Assembly (NCBI GenBank): GCA_017396845.1
Contig: JAFQKQ010000010.1
Coordinates: 1-64,000, forward strand
Length of the DNA stretch: 64,000 nucleotides
DNA from: Clostridia bacterium
GTDB lineage: Bacteria > Bacillota > Clostridia > Christensenellales > Aristaeellaceae
Reading direction: 5' to 3'
Shown in pieces: positions 25,019-33,581 of the stretch. The position numbers and the translations under genes are program-made. Under the pieces are notes generated by a model. The model ran no database searches and was not told where the DNA came from. It saw only the letters and a list, made by a program, of their open reading frames with translations. How positions within the stretch are numbered: the first letter of the stretch is position 1; every line of letters starts with the position of its first letter.

Positions 25019-25047
25019 TTGAAGTTGAAGGGCATTTTGTGTATAAT
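25019..25047 (+). promoter_or_regulatory. Promoter of the sugar isomerase-like gene
   Basis: TTGAAG 25019-25024, 17 bp, TATAAT 25042-25047, directly after the GTPase stop. Confidence 0.6.
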
Positions 25048-25083
25048 AATGTCAATCACTATTTTCGGAAAGGACTATGAAAT

Positions 25084-26049
25084 ATGAAACTCAGCGTATT
25101 TGCGGTACTTCTTCAGGACAAACCCTTTGATCAGGCTTGCGCGTATCTCGCCTCCCAGGGCGTTCAGGCGGTAGAAATCGGCTGCGGCGGCTTCCCCGGA
25201 AAGGCGCATTGCGACGCGAAGGACTTCCTTGCCCATCCCGAGAAAATTGACGAGATGCTTAATACCCTTAAAAAGTACAATCTTGAAATCGCCGCGCTTT
25301 CCACCCATGGAAATGCCGTGCATCCCAACCCCGAAATCGCCCGTCAGTTCCACGAGGATTTCGAAAACGCCGTGCTTCTCGCCGAGAAGATGGGCGTTGA
25401 CACAGTAGTCACCTTCTCCGGCTGCCCCGGCGGTTCCAAAGAAGACAAGACCCCCAACTGGGTCACCTGCCCCTGGCCGGACGACTTTTCCGAGATTCTC
25501 AAGTATCAGTGGGACGAGGTTCTCATTCCCTACTGGAAGAAGGAAGTTGAATTCGTCCGTGCGCACGGCGTTAAGAAGATTGCCTTCGAAATGCATCCGG
25601 GCTTCTGCGTATACAATCCCGAAACGCTGATGAAGCTGAGAAATGCTGTCGGCCCCGAAATCGGCGCGAACTTTGATCCCAGCCACCTGTTCTGGCAGGG
25701 CATCAATCCCGTAAACGCCATTCGCTATCTGGGCGACGCGATCTTCTACTTCCATGCGAAGGATACCAAGATCGACGAGATCAATACCGCGATCAACGGC
25801 GTTCTGGACACCAAGCATTACGGCGACGAAATCAACCGCGCATGGATCTTCCGCTCCGTTGGCTACGGCCACAGCGAAGAGGTCTGGAAGGACATCATGA
25901 GCGCCCTGCGCATGGTAGGCTATGACGGAATGATCTCCATCGAGCATGAAGACAGCCTGATGAGCGTTCCTGAGGGACTCGGAAAGGCCATTGATATGTT
26001 AAAGCGCGTCATGATGTTTGAAAACAACGGCGGCATGTGGTGGGCGTGA
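25084..26049 (+). CDS. Sugar phosphate isomerase/epimerase family protein (TIM barrel)
   Basis: A 321-residue member of the xylose isomerase-like/AP endonuclease 2 superfamily (IolE, hydroxypyruvate isomerase and sugar epimerases). The metal-binding residues of the barrel are visible as the Glu in IAFEMHPGFCVY, Asp/His in NFDPSHLFWQG, the His in YFHAKDT and the late Glu in ISIEHEDSLM. The N-terminal strand MKLSVFAVLLQDKPFD is typical. A separate promoter precedes it and no sugar gene is adjacent, so the substrate is unknown. A second family member of another subgroup lies at 40770-41699. Confidence 0.87.
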   Translation: MKLSVFAVLLQDKPFDQACAYLASQGVQAVEIGCGGFPGKAHCDAKDFLAHPEKIDEMLNTLKKYNLEIAALSTHGNAVHPNPEIARQFHEDFENAVLLAEKMGVDTVVTFSGCPGGSKEDKTPNWVTCPWPDDFSEILKYQWDEVLIPYWKKEVEFVRAHGVKKIAFEMHPGFCVYNPETLMKLRNAVGPEIGANFDPSHLFWQGINPVNAIRYLGDAIFYFHAKDTKIDEINTAINGVLDTKHYGDEINRAWIFRSVGYGHSEEVWKDIMSALRMVGYDGMISIEHEDSLMSVPEGLGKAIDMLKRVMMFENNGGMWWA

Positions 26050-26585
26050 GGACGCCTGCGGCGCCGGTGAAATTCGACTTGCGGCGCTCCCTATGGGGGA
26101 AATGTCAGAAAAGCGGACGGAGAGGGTCTGTCCCGCCAAAATAAAAACAACCGTTACGAGCCTGTTGCCTAAAAATACGCGGCAATAGGCTCGTAACTAT
26201 GTTTCGATTTTCAGGCGTGTTTGAAGGCTATATCCTCTCCAGCGCTTATTTGGGGCCGCTGCAAAAATATAAATGGCAAAAGGGAAGATTTGCCGGCGAA
26301 CCAGCCTATTGCCGCCCTTCCGACAGGAAGAGATCAGCGTTTCCGAAAGCGCGTCGCCCGCATCCGTACCGCTTCCCGATACTGCCCGGGATGTGCGCCG
26401 AAGTCTTTCTGTGATGGCACGTACGCGGCGGGAAAGCGCCTGTTCGTTTATTGATATGCGCTAATTCCATAGAATCATTCTGCATATGTACCCATTAGAC
26501 ACTGAAAAACCGACGGCGGTTGTGCGAAAACTGCAATGATCTGTATGCCTACGCGCGCAAAAGCACCATCTCTTCTCAAACCTTC
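26050..26585. other. Gene-free region of about 540 bp with a long hairpin
   Basis: Only short overlapping frames of basic composition are present (60-77 codons), none with RBS or recognisable similarity. The notable element is an inverted repeat of 17 bp at 26153-26169 and 26181-26197 with one G-U pair and an 11-base loop. An 11-bp part of it (AGCCTATTGCC) recurs at 26303-26313. Confidence 0.55.
26153..26197. repeat. 17-bp inverted repeat with 11-base loop
   Basis: GTTACGAGCCTGTTGCC pairs with GGCAATAGGCTCGTAAC. The plus strand has no T-run after it; read on the minus strand it is followed by GGTTGTTTTTATTTT, so it could terminate leftward transcripts. A trace of a small mobile element is another option. 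Confidence 0.5.
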
Positions 26586-26614
26586 TTTACAAAGCGCGCA
26601 ATTCATAGTATGAT
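26586..26614 (+). promoter_or_regulatory. Promoter of the thioesterase gene
   Basis: TTTACA 26586-26591, 17 bp, TATGAT 26609-26614; the RBS GGAGGG follows at 26630. Confidence 0.6.
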
Positions 26615-26641
26615 GTGAAAAAACAATACGGAGGGATTCTT

Positions 26642-27097
26642 TTGAAAAAGCGCTGGCAGGATTCCTATACGGAACAGGTGCATATATTAATGCCTGAGCA
26701 CATCAACGGCTCCGGGCGTTTGTTCGGCGGTCGGCTGATTTCTTGGATTGATGTGGTTGCGGGCGTTACGGCGCGGCGGCATTCCGGGCGCGATGTTACG
26801 ACGGCATGCGTGGATCATCTTACGTTTTTGGGGCCTGCGCATGTAAACGACATCGTATTGATCACGGGGCGCATTACCTGGACAGGCAGAACCAGCATGG
26901 AGGTGCGCGTGGACACGTTTACCGAGAGCGGCGGCGTGCGCGCGCATGTCAACCGCGCGTATCTGGTGATGGTGGCGCTTGATGAAAACGAAAAGCCGGT
27001 ACCCGTTCCGATGCTTGAGATTGAAACGGACGAGGACAGGCGGATCTGGAACGAAGCGATGGAGAGAAAGGAAGAGCGTGCGAGGCGGCGCGAGTAG
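26642..27097 (+). CDS. Acyl-CoA thioesterase, hotdog fold (YciA/BFIT type)
   Basis: Hydrolyses acyl-CoA thioesters to free acid and CoA in the cytoplasm. The 151-residue single hotdog domain carries the family pattern MPEHINGSGRLFGGRLISWID and VTTACVDHLTFLGPAHVNDI, followed by TWTGRTSMEVRVDTF. The start is TTG 26642, with GGAGGG 6 bases upstream; an earlier in-frame start at 26615 lies before the RBS. The C-terminal tail is rich in Glu and Arg. It is monocistronic between its promoter and a terminator. Chain-length preference is not visible. Confidence 0.88.
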   Translation: MKKRWQDSYTEQVHILMPEHINGSGRLFGGRLISWIDVVAGVTARRHSGRDVTTACVDHLTFLGPAHVNDIVLITGRITWTGRTSMEVRVDTFTESGGVRAHVNRAYLVMVALDENEKPVPVPMLEIETDEDRRIWNEAMERKEERARRRE

Positions 27098-27146
27098 AAA
27101 CGGTTTGAAACTGCTGCGTTGGCCTTTTAGATATGTTTTGGATTAC

Positions 27147-27185
27147 ATGCCCTTTTCCCGCAGAATGCGTTGAAAAGGGCATTTA
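27147..27185 (+). terminator. Terminator after the thioesterase gene
   Basis: ATGCCCTTTTC (27147-27157) pairs perfectly with GAAAAGGGCAT (27172-27182), followed by TTATT. Confidence 0.75.
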
Positions 27186-27249
27186 TTCTGCTCTTTATTG
27201 TCAAAAGCGAATTTCCTGTGCTGCCCGGTATATTTCAGATGCGGATTTG

Positions 27250-27278
27250 TTGCGTGATGTGCGAATATTTGTTATAAT
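27250..27278 (+). promoter_or_regulatory. Promoter of the glycosylase-pdp operon
   Basis: TTGCGT 27250-27255, 17 bp, TATAAT 27273-27278. Transcription would start near 27285, so the ATG at 27287 would be leaderless, and 27335 is the better start of the first gene. Confidence 0.6.
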
Positions 27279-27334
27279 AAAGTATCATGGGGGATGAGTG
27301 CGGCTATAGGATTCTCGGAAAGGCGGATTTTGAT

Positions 27335-27820
27335 ATGGAAGGCAGAATTCAAAGCTATCCGCCGGTTGTGAATGAAGGTTCGCGGGTACTGATTGTAGGC
27401 AGTATGCCGAGCGTTGAATCTTTGCGGTGCGGGTTTTACTATGCGCATCCGCGAAATGCATTCTGGCGTATATTATCAGAAGCGTTTGAACGGCCCATGC
27501 CGCAGACGATTGACGAGAAAAAGCGGCTGATCCTTGATAACCATCTTGCGCTCTGGGACGTATATGCATCCTGCGAGCGTCAGGGATCTTTGGACAGCGC
27601 CATTAAAAACGGAAGCATCAACGATTTTGCCGCGTTCTTTTTGCGCTATCCCGCGATACGCGTTGTGCTGGCAAACGGTACGCAGGCGTTTAACGCCTTT
27701 CCCAAGGGGTGCAATTTGAAGGTTTTAAGAATGCCTTCTACCAGTCCCGCGTATACAAAGCCGTATCAGGAGAAATCGGAAATATGGAATCGGGCGCTTC
27801 ATACATGTTTGGAGGGATAA
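27335..27820 (+). CDS. DNA-deoxyinosine (hypoxanthine) glycosylase, uracil-DNA glycosylase superfamily
   Basis: Removes deaminated bases from DNA. The protein is 161 residues from ATG 27335 (177 if the leaderless ATG at 27287 is used). The first active-site block is VLIVGSMPSVESLRCGFYYA, followed by HPRNAFWRIL, and the late block is LRMPSTSPAY, the PSTSPA motif that replaces HPSPLS in other superfamily members. DNA binding and flipping would follow the standard fold. Its stop lies 4 bp before pdp, so repair of deaminated purines and nucleoside salvage are co-transcribed. Confidence 0.85.
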   Translation: MEGRIQSYPPVVNEGSRVLIVGSMPSVESLRCGFYYAHPRNAFWRILSEAFERPMPQTIDEKKRLILDNHLALWDVYASCERQGSLDSAIKNGSINDFAAFFLRYPAIRVVLANGTQAFNAFPKGCNLKVLRMPSTSPAYTKPYQEKSEIWNRALHTCLEG

Positions 27821-27824
27821 CGAT

Positions 27825-29129
27825 ATGAGCATCACGCAGCTTCTTACCAAAAAACGCTTCGGCGAAGAGCTTACCAAAGAAGAAATCCGCGAATTTGTAA
27901 AAGGCGTAACGGACGGCTCGTTTGCCGATTATCAGATCAGTGCGATGCTGATGGCCATATGTATAAACGGCATGACGAAGGACGAGACGCTGTATCTGAC
28001 GATGGAGATGGCGGCCTCCGGCGATATGCTGGATCTCAGCGCCATCAACGGAATCAAGGCGGACAAGCATTCCACCGGCGGCGTAGGCGATACGACGAGC
28101 CTGGTGCTTGTGCCGCTGGTGGCGGCATGCGGCGTAAAAATGGCGAAGATGTCCGGGCGCGGACTGGGCTTTACGGGCGGCACGCTGGACAAGATGGAGT
28201 CGATTCCGGGGCTCAGCGTAAACATATCCGCAGAGCACTTTACCGAAATTGTAAACGAGAAGGGGCTTGCGATCATCGGGCAGACGAAATCGCTTGCGCC
28301 TGCCGACAAGGTGCTGTATGCGCTTCGCGATGTAACCGCGACGGTGGACTGTCTGCCGCTGGTTACTTCGTCGATACTGTCCAAAAAAATTGCCGCGGGT
28401 ACGGATGTGATCGTGCTGGACGTGAAAACCGGTTCCGGCGCAATTATGGACACGTATGAAAAGTCGATGGAGCTTGCAAAGACGATGGTGGATATTGGAA
28501 ACCGCACGGGAAAGAAATTCTCTGCGCTGGTTACCGATATGAATCAGCCGCTGGGAAATTATGTCGGAAATGCGCTTGAAGTCTACGAGGCGATTGAGAT
28601 TCTCTCCGGCGGCGCAGAGGGCGATCTGAAAAAGGTTTCGCTGGCGCTGGGCGCGCATATTCTGCGTTTGAGCGGTATTGTAAATACGGCGGATGAGGGA
28701 ATACGCTTATTGGAGGAAAAGATACGAAACGGCGAAGGGCTCAAGAAGCTCTCTGAGATGATTGCGGCGCAGGGCGGCGATGCGAGAGTGCCTTATGATC
28801 CGTCGCTGCTTCCGAAGGCTGAAAAGCTGATCGACATAAAGGCGAATAAGAGCGGCTATGTAGGCAGTATTCAGACCGATATGATCGGCTATGCCGCGAA
28901 ATCGCTCGGCGCGGGACGCGAACGCAAAGAGGATGCGATCGATCTTGCGGTGGGCTTGGTTATGAAAAAGCGCGTGGGCGATTATGCGGAAAAAGGCGAT
29001 ACGCTTGTCACCATGCATGTGGGCGCGATTTCCGATGTACCCCGCGCGCAGGCGTTTATTGAGAAAGCGATCGAAATTACCGATGAAAAGCCCGTTCTTC
29101 CCGTGCTCATTCGCGGAGTTGTGGAATGA
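27825..29129 (+). CDS. pdp: Pyrimidine-nucleoside phosphorylase
   Basis: Phosphorolysis of uridine, thymidine and deoxyuridine to base and (deoxy)ribose 1-phosphate. The 434-residue protein has the thymidine/pyrimidine phosphorylase signature near residues 85-110 (KHSTGGVGDTTSL, then SGRGLGFTGGTLDKME). Phosphate-binding and catalytic Lys/Ser/Thr residues lie in these loops. A C-terminal domain begins around residue 340. The length and the LVLVPLVAACGVKMAKMSGR context fit the Firmicute Pdp form rather than DeoA. The stop overlaps the next gene by 4 bp (ATGA). Confidence 0.96.
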   Translation: MSITQLLTKKRFGEELTKEEIREFVKGVTDGSFADYQISAMLMAICINGMTKDETLYLTMEMAASGDMLDLSAINGIKADKHSTGGVGDTTSLVLVPLVAACGVKMAKMSGRGLGFTGGTLDKMESIPGLSVNISAEHFTEIVNEKGLAIIGQTKSLAPADKVLYALRDVTATVDCLPLVTSSILSKKIAAGTDVIVLDVKTGSGAIMDTYEKSMELAKTMVDIGNRTGKKFSALVTDMNQPLGNYVGNALEVYEAIEILSGGAEGDLKKVSLALGAHILRLSGIVNTADEGIRLLEEKIRNGEGLKKLSEMIAAQGGDARVPYDPSLLPKAEKLIDIKANKSGYVGSIQTDMIGYAAKSLGAGRERKEDAIDLAVGLVMKKRVGDYAEKGDTLVTMHVGAISDVPRAQAFIEKAIEITDEKPVLPVLIRGVVE

Positions 29130-29998
29130 AAAAGGAAATACGCTTCGTTTTATCGGCGCTTTTCCTGCCTGTTATTTCGGCTTTCACGGCGTATGTTTTC
29201 CGCGTGCTGATGCTGTGGGCGCAGGGGGAACTGTTTGAAGCGTGGAATCTGACGGAGAAAACCTATCCGTATGCGCCGGTGTGGGCGAGGTCAATAGCGG
29301 ATGCGTCCTACTCAATTGCGCTTGCCGTCGGCTTTATCATGGCGATCGGAATCGGAATTCCCATACTGACAAGGGGCTGCAAATGGAAAAAAGCGTCCGT
29401 TCGCGCATGCGTACTCTCTGCTGTTTCGGGCGCTTTGGCGGCGCTTGCGCTCACGGGCGTTTTGCTGCTTGCCGGAAGCGTAAGGATGAGCCCGCATCGC
29501 GCGCCGATTCAATTGGCCTCGGCGCTTGATTTGGCGCTTGATATACTAATTGCCGTGTTTTTGGCAGTTTCTGTTCGTATGGGGCTGTATCGGGCGGAAA
29601 AGGCGGCTAAGAGCAGGCAGTTTCGATATATTGCATATGCGTATTCGGGAATCTGTCAGGCGGTGCTGTGGACGGGGATTTACGGTTTTTCGTGGATGGC
29701 GTTTGTAAATCACCTGCTTGCGGGCGGTATGCTTATGCGGCTTATGGAAAAAACGGAAAATCCGCTTTCGGAGATCATATTTGTTTCCCTGTTTACGCTT
29801 GTTTCCCGCCGCGTATTCGGATATCCCGATTGGCTGACGGGCGTATATCCGGTGTCGGAAAACTGGCTCACAGGCGGAGAAATCGGGCTTGAAGGCTCGG
29901 GATGCCTGTTTATTGTGCTTGTAATTTTCATTCTTTCGATGATTGCCGTAAAAACTGTGGATTTGAAGCGTTTTCAAGCGCACAGAAAGGATAGATAA
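29126..29998 (+). CDS. Polytopic membrane protein of unknown function
   Basis: A 290-residue hydrophobic protein with about seven predicted membrane segments. It begins with a Lys-rich start and a first helix (about 7-30). Basic loops such as TRGCKWKKASVR and RAEKAAKSRQFR separate the helices, and the C-terminal tail is basic (KRFQAHRKDR). No transporter, kinase or protease motif was recognised. It overlaps pdp by 4 bp and abuts the lipid kinase gene with no gap, so it is translated with both. A role near membrane lipid or nucleoside handling is only a guess from position. Confidence 0.75.
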   Translation: MKKEIRFVLSALFLPVISAFTAYVFRVLMLWAQGELFEAWNLTEKTYPYAPVWARSIADASYSIALAVGFIMAIGIGIPILTRGCKWKKASVRACVLSAVSGALAALALTGVLLLAGSVRMSPHRAPIQLASALDLALDILIAVFLAVSVRMGLYRAEKAAKSRQFRYIAYAYSGICQAVLWTGIYGFSWMAFVNHLLAGGMLMRLMEKTENPLSEIIFVSLFTLVSRRVFGYPDWLTGVYPVSENWLTGGEIGLEGSGCLFIVLVIFILSMIAVKTVDLKRFQAHRKDR

Positions 29999-30964
29999 AT
30001 GAATTCGGAGAAGAAGCTGCTTTTGATTGCAAATCTTCAGGCAGGTCAAAAGCGAATCGGGAAGAAGCTTGCGGAGGTATTGGAGGTATTCTGCAAAAGC
30101 GGGTATCTTCCGACCGTTGTGTGCACGCTCTACCCGGGGCATGCGCGCGAGCTTGCCGTTCAGCATGCGCAGGATTATGATATCGTAGTCTGCGCAGGCG
30201 GCGACGGCACGCTGAATGAAACCGTGACGGGGCTTTTGTCGCTGAATAAAAAGCTGCCGCTGGGATATCTGCCCTGCGGTACGACCAATGATCTTGCCTC
30301 AACACTCACGCTTTCCCGCGACCTTGTGCAGGCGGCAAAGGATGTAGTCGAAGGGAAAAAGATATCGCTGGATGTCGGGCTTTTCAATAAGCGCTATTTT
30401 GCCTATACTGCGTCCTTCGGCGTATTTACCCGCGCGTCGTATGAAACGTCGCAGTATACCAAAAACGTGCTGGGGCATCTTGCATATCTGCTGGAGGGGA
30501 TTAAGGATCTTGCAAATCTGAAAAGCGTGTTTGCTAAAATCAAAACGGACACGGAAGAGCTTTCCGGTGAATTCTTGTTTGGAGCTGTCAGCAATACCAC
30601 CTCTCTTGCCGGAATTCTTACGATCGATAAAAGCAGGGTGCTTCTGGACGACGGCAAATTTGAAGTGCTGCTTGTGGATATGCCGAGAAACGCAATAGAG
30701 ATGAGCCGGCTGCTTGCAAACATTACCCAGAAAAAATACGAGGCGCCGATTCATCTGCTTTCGTCGAAATGCATTGATGTTGAGACCAAGGAGCCGCTCA
30801 ACTGGACGCTGGACGGCGAATTTGAAAAGGGAAATATGAAGTTTCACATAGAAAACCTGCACTCTGCGCTTACATTTATCATCGGCGGCAGGGAATCGCC
30901 GCCGGTTGGGGAAATAAACAAGGTTGAAGAGAATGCGCCTGACAATGATGATGCGGCGGAGTAA
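29999..30964 (+). CDS. Diacylglycerol kinase family lipid kinase (YegS/DgkB type)
   Basis: Soluble, membrane-associated ATP-dependent kinase of diacylglycerol-like lipids. The 321-residue protein has the N-terminal NLQAGQKRIGKKL loop and the nucleotide motif VVCAGGDGTLNETVTGLL near residues 60-77. The substrate region has GYLPCGTTNDLASTL. The C-terminal beta domain includes LNWTLDGEFEKG, with the conserved DGE. An acidic tail of about 25 residues follows. ATG 29999 overlaps no gene and has AAGGA upstream. Lipid specificity cannot be told; DgkB in Firmicutes recycles diacylglycerol from teichoic acid synthesis. Confidence 0.9.
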   Translation: MNSEKKLLLIANLQAGQKRIGKKLAEVLEVFCKSGYLPTVVCTLYPGHARELAVQHAQDYDIVVCAGGDGTLNETVTGLLSLNKKLPLGYLPCGTTNDLASTLTLSRDLVQAAKDVVEGKKISLDVGLFNKRYFAYTASFGVFTRASYETSQYTKNVLGHLAYLLEGIKDLANLKSVFAKIKTDTEELSGEFLFGAVSNTTSLAGILTIDKSRVLLDDGKFEVLLVDMPRNAIEMSRLLANITQKKYEAPIHLLSSKCIDVETKEPLNWTLDGEFEKGNMKFHIENLHSALTFIIGGRESPPVGEINKVEENAPDNDDAAE

Positions 30965-31002
30965 GGGTATGTGAGTAAGAGATACGGACGGGAGGACAAG
31001 AA

Positions 31003-33027
31003 ATGAGCGGTCGTTATGAATATCCGTCGGCAAGCAGATGGTATCAGGAGATCAGTCTGCATCCGGAGTCGTTTCCTTTTACGTTTCAGTATGATTCCCG
31101 CGTATACGAGGGCTTTTCCCCGGAGCATTTCGAATTGATTGATAAAAAAGAAGAAGCGCTGGACAACAAAAAAAGCGTAAGCTTTCTTTTTAAGAAGGAC
31201 GAAAGCCTTCATGTAAGGCTTCTCTTTACCCATTATCCCTCCCACGGCGCAAGCGAATGGACGGTGTGGTTTGAAAATCCGTCGGATAATGACAGCGGTT
31301 TGATTGAGAATGTAAAAACGAAGCTGAATATTCCGGGCGCGAACGCGCGCTTATCAGGCATATACGGCGACCATACCAACTGGTACCGCCCGTATTCAAT
31401 CGATCTTGGCGCCATGCCCGCTTCGTTTGAGTCCAACAGCGGCCGGGCAACGCATGTCAATTTCCCGTATTTCAATTTGGAATGCTCAGACGGCGGCGCA
31501 ATGCTTGCCATCGGCTGGGCGGGTACGTGGAAAGCGGATTTTGTGTTTGACGGATGCAGCACGGAGTTCTCCGCTTCATCCGTAAACGGGCTGAAAACGA
31601 TACTGAAAAGCGGCGAAAAAATCAGAACGGCGCTGTTTGTGTACGCGCCGTATGCCGTTCGGAATGAAAACTACGCCGTTAACTATTGGCGCAGCTTCTT
31701 TATCGAATGCAATCTTCCGAAGTACGACAATAAAAACACGCCCCTTGCACCCTTTTCCACCTGCTGTCTGGCGTCGGACACCGGCATTCCCAATTCCGAC
31801 GGCAGCATCTCCGAGCGGCATTTTACGTGGAAAAGAAGCCTTGAAAAGATGTTTGAAGAGGATGCGAAGGTGGACTTCCGCTGGTTTGACGCGGGCTGGT
31901 ATATCGCGCCGGATCTCACGTCGCCCGAAACCGACTGGTGGGGAAGCGTAGGTACATGGACGCTGGATAAAAACAAATGGCCGGGGGATTCCTTTTTGGA
32001 GTCTACGGAGTTTGCCCGCCGAAACGGCATGAAGACACTGATGTGGTTTGAGCCGGAACGCGTGACGGATCCCGAAAATCTTGCAAAGAATTTCGGATAT
32101 AACGTAAAATGGGCGATTCGAAGAGAAGGCGTAAATGCGATATCCAATAATATCGGAGACGATGAATGCTACCGCTGGACCGTCGACAGGATTATCGATA
32201 CCCTCCGGGAAAACAAAGTGGAAATGTACCGCGAGGACAACAATTCCGACCCGGCAGGGCTTTGGAAGTATCTGGATGAAATAGAGGGCGGGAACCGGCA
32301 GGGCATTACCGAGTGCAAATTCATCGACGCGCACTACAGAATGTGGGACGAGATCATTCAGGCAACTCTCTCTTACGGCGGCTGCGGGTTTGTGGACTCG
32401 TGCGCGTCAGGCGGCGGGCGAAACGATCTGGAATCCCTTCGCCGCGGCGTGCCGCTTCTCAGAAGCGATTTCGACCGCACAACCACGTCGATCAGGCTTT
32501 CGATGTCTTCCTCCTTCAATAAGTGGATTCCCTTCTGCGGCGCGAATACGAAGGAAAAGAAGGGACAGGTGGATCCTGTAGGACTTAGCGATAAATACAT
32601 CTGGCGCGCAAGCTATTTGCCCGTGCTCAATGTGGATTCTCAGTTTGTACAGGATCCCGATCAGGATTTCGGCGTCCTTCGCTTCGGGCTTAAGGAGTGG
32701 AAGAAGGTGAACCGTTATCTGCTTAAGGATTTCTACGTGCATACGCCCTGGCATACCGAAGAGGAAAATACGGGCTTTACTGCGTACAGCTATTATGACA
32801 GCGAAAAGAGAGAGGGCGTGCTTCTTGCCTTCAGGCAGGAAAGATGCATGGAGAGCGAGATTAAGATTTCGCTTCCCTATGTAAAAGAGGATGAAACTAT
32901 ATCGATCACGGACGAGGATACGGGAAAATGTATTCGTTTGTCCGGGCGTGAGATTCGAAAAAACAGGCTTGCGCTTTCCTTTGATCATCCCAGGTGCGCC
33001 CGCCTTCTCTGGGTAAAGGCGGAATAA
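31003..33027 (+). CDS. GH36-like alpha-galactosidase
   Basis: Glycoside hydrolase of clan GH-D acting on alpha-galactosides such as raffinose or melibiose, cytoplasmic since no signal peptide is seen. The 674-residue protein has a beta-rich N-terminal domain (about 1-270) and a TIM barrel with RWFDAGWYIAPD and MKTLMWFEPERVTDP. The nucleophile Asp is expected in MYREDNNSDP and the acid/base Asp in DSCASGGGRNDLESLR. A C-terminal beta domain ends the protein. The YREDNN segment differs from the common KWDMNR of GH36, so alpha-N-acetylgalactosaminidase or another GH36 subgroup is possible. The RBS GGGAGG precedes ATG 31003. It is the last gene of the operon and probably degrades a sugar imported elsewhere. 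Confidence 0.88.
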   Translation: MSGRYEYPSASRWYQEISLHPESFPFTFQYDSRVYEGFSPEHFELIDKKEEALDNKKSVSFLFKKDESLHVRLLFTHYPSHGASEWTVWFENPSDNDSGLIENVKTKLNIPGANARLSGIYGDHTNWYRPYSIDLGAMPASFESNSGRATHVNFPYFNLECSDGGAMLAIGWAGTWKADFVFDGCSTEFSASSVNGLKTILKSGEKIRTALFVYAPYAVRNENYAVNYWRSFFIECNLPKYDNKNTPLAPFSTCCLASDTGIPNSDGSISERHFTWKRSLEKMFEEDAKVDFRWFDAGWYIAPDLTSPETDWWGSVGTWTLDKNKWPGDSFLESTEFARRNGMKTLMWFEPERVTDPENLAKNFGYNVKWAIRREGVNAISNNIGDDECYRWTVDRIIDTLRENKVEMYREDNNSDPAGLWKYLDEIEGGNRQGITECKFIDAHYRMWDEIIQATLSYGGCGFVDSCASGGGRNDLESLRRGVPLLRSDFDRTTTSIRLSMSSSFNKWIPFCGANTKEKKGQVDPVGLSDKYIWRASYLPVLNVDSQFVQDPDQDFGVLRFGLKEWKKVNRYLLKDFYVHTPWHTEEENTGFTAYSYYDSEKREGVLLAFRQERCMESEIKISLPYVKEDETISITDEDTGKCIRLSGREIRKNRLALSFDHPRCARLLWVKAE

Positions 33028-33045
33028 AAGAATGAAATAGAAAGC

Positions 33046-33080
33046 GGCTGCAGAAACTTCGATTCTGCAGCCCCTGTTTA
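33046..33080. terminator. Hairpin between convergent GH36 and nrdG genes
   Basis: GGCTGCAGAA (33046-33055) pairs perfectly with TTCTGCAGCC (33063-33072). Modest T stretches on both sides suggest use from both directions. Confidence 0.6.
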
Positions 33081-33581
33081 TTCAATTACTTCAATTGCCT
33101 GATTTTGTTTGAGGGATTCGGGAACATTGATCAGGCGCTGGTTTTTCGAGCCCCTGAAGCGGAGTTCCAGCGTTCGCTTTTCGAGGATGAACGGGCCGTC
33201 GACCAATACGTCCGTATGGGAAAGAAAATCAAGAACGTGGGGATCGGTCTGGCTTTTTTTTATGAGCTCCTCGAACGTCCATCCGCTGTACGCCCATACG
33301 TTCAGATGGAGCGCTTTGGCGGCTTTGGCGATTTCGGCGGAGGCTTCGCTTTGACAGAAGGGGTCGCCGCCGGTCAGCGTAACGCCGTCCAGCAGCGGAT
33401 TATCCTCCATTTCGCGTATAATCGCCGCTGTGTCTGCGATTTTCCCGCCGTCAAAGGGATGCGTTTCGGGGTTATGACAGCCGGGACAGGCGTGCGGACA
33501 GCCCTGCGTAAAGACGGCCAGGCGAAAGCCCGGCCCGTCTACAATGGAGTCGTTTTCAATTCCTGCAATGCGGATCAGCAT
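33078..33581 (-). CDS. nrdG: Anaerobic ribonucleoside-triphosphate reductase activating protein
   Basis: Radical SAM enzyme that places the glycyl radical on NrdD. The 167-residue protein carries the CxxxCxxC iron-sulfur motif in FTQGCPHACPGCHNPETH near residues 24-40 and the SAM-binding VTLTGGDPFCQ near 67-77, both typical. Its start overlaps the nrdD stop by 7 bp, so the pair is translationally coupled. It depends on flavodoxin or ferredoxin for electrons, and activity implies anaerobic growth. Confidence 0.96.
   Translation of the reverse strand: MLIRIAGIENDSIVDGPGFRLAVFTQGCPHACPGCHNPETHPFDGGKIADTAAIIREMEDNPLLDGVTLTGGDPFCQSEASAEIAKAAKALHLNVWAYSGWTFEELIKKSQTDPHVLDFLSHTDVLVDGPFILEKRTLELRFRGSKNQRLINVPESLKQNQAIEVIE

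Noticed and set aside
26199..26464. Three overlapping small open frames that might be a transposase remnant
   Set aside because: No DDE, HUH or helix-turn-helix trace could be recognised in any frame, and no terminal repeats bound the stretch.
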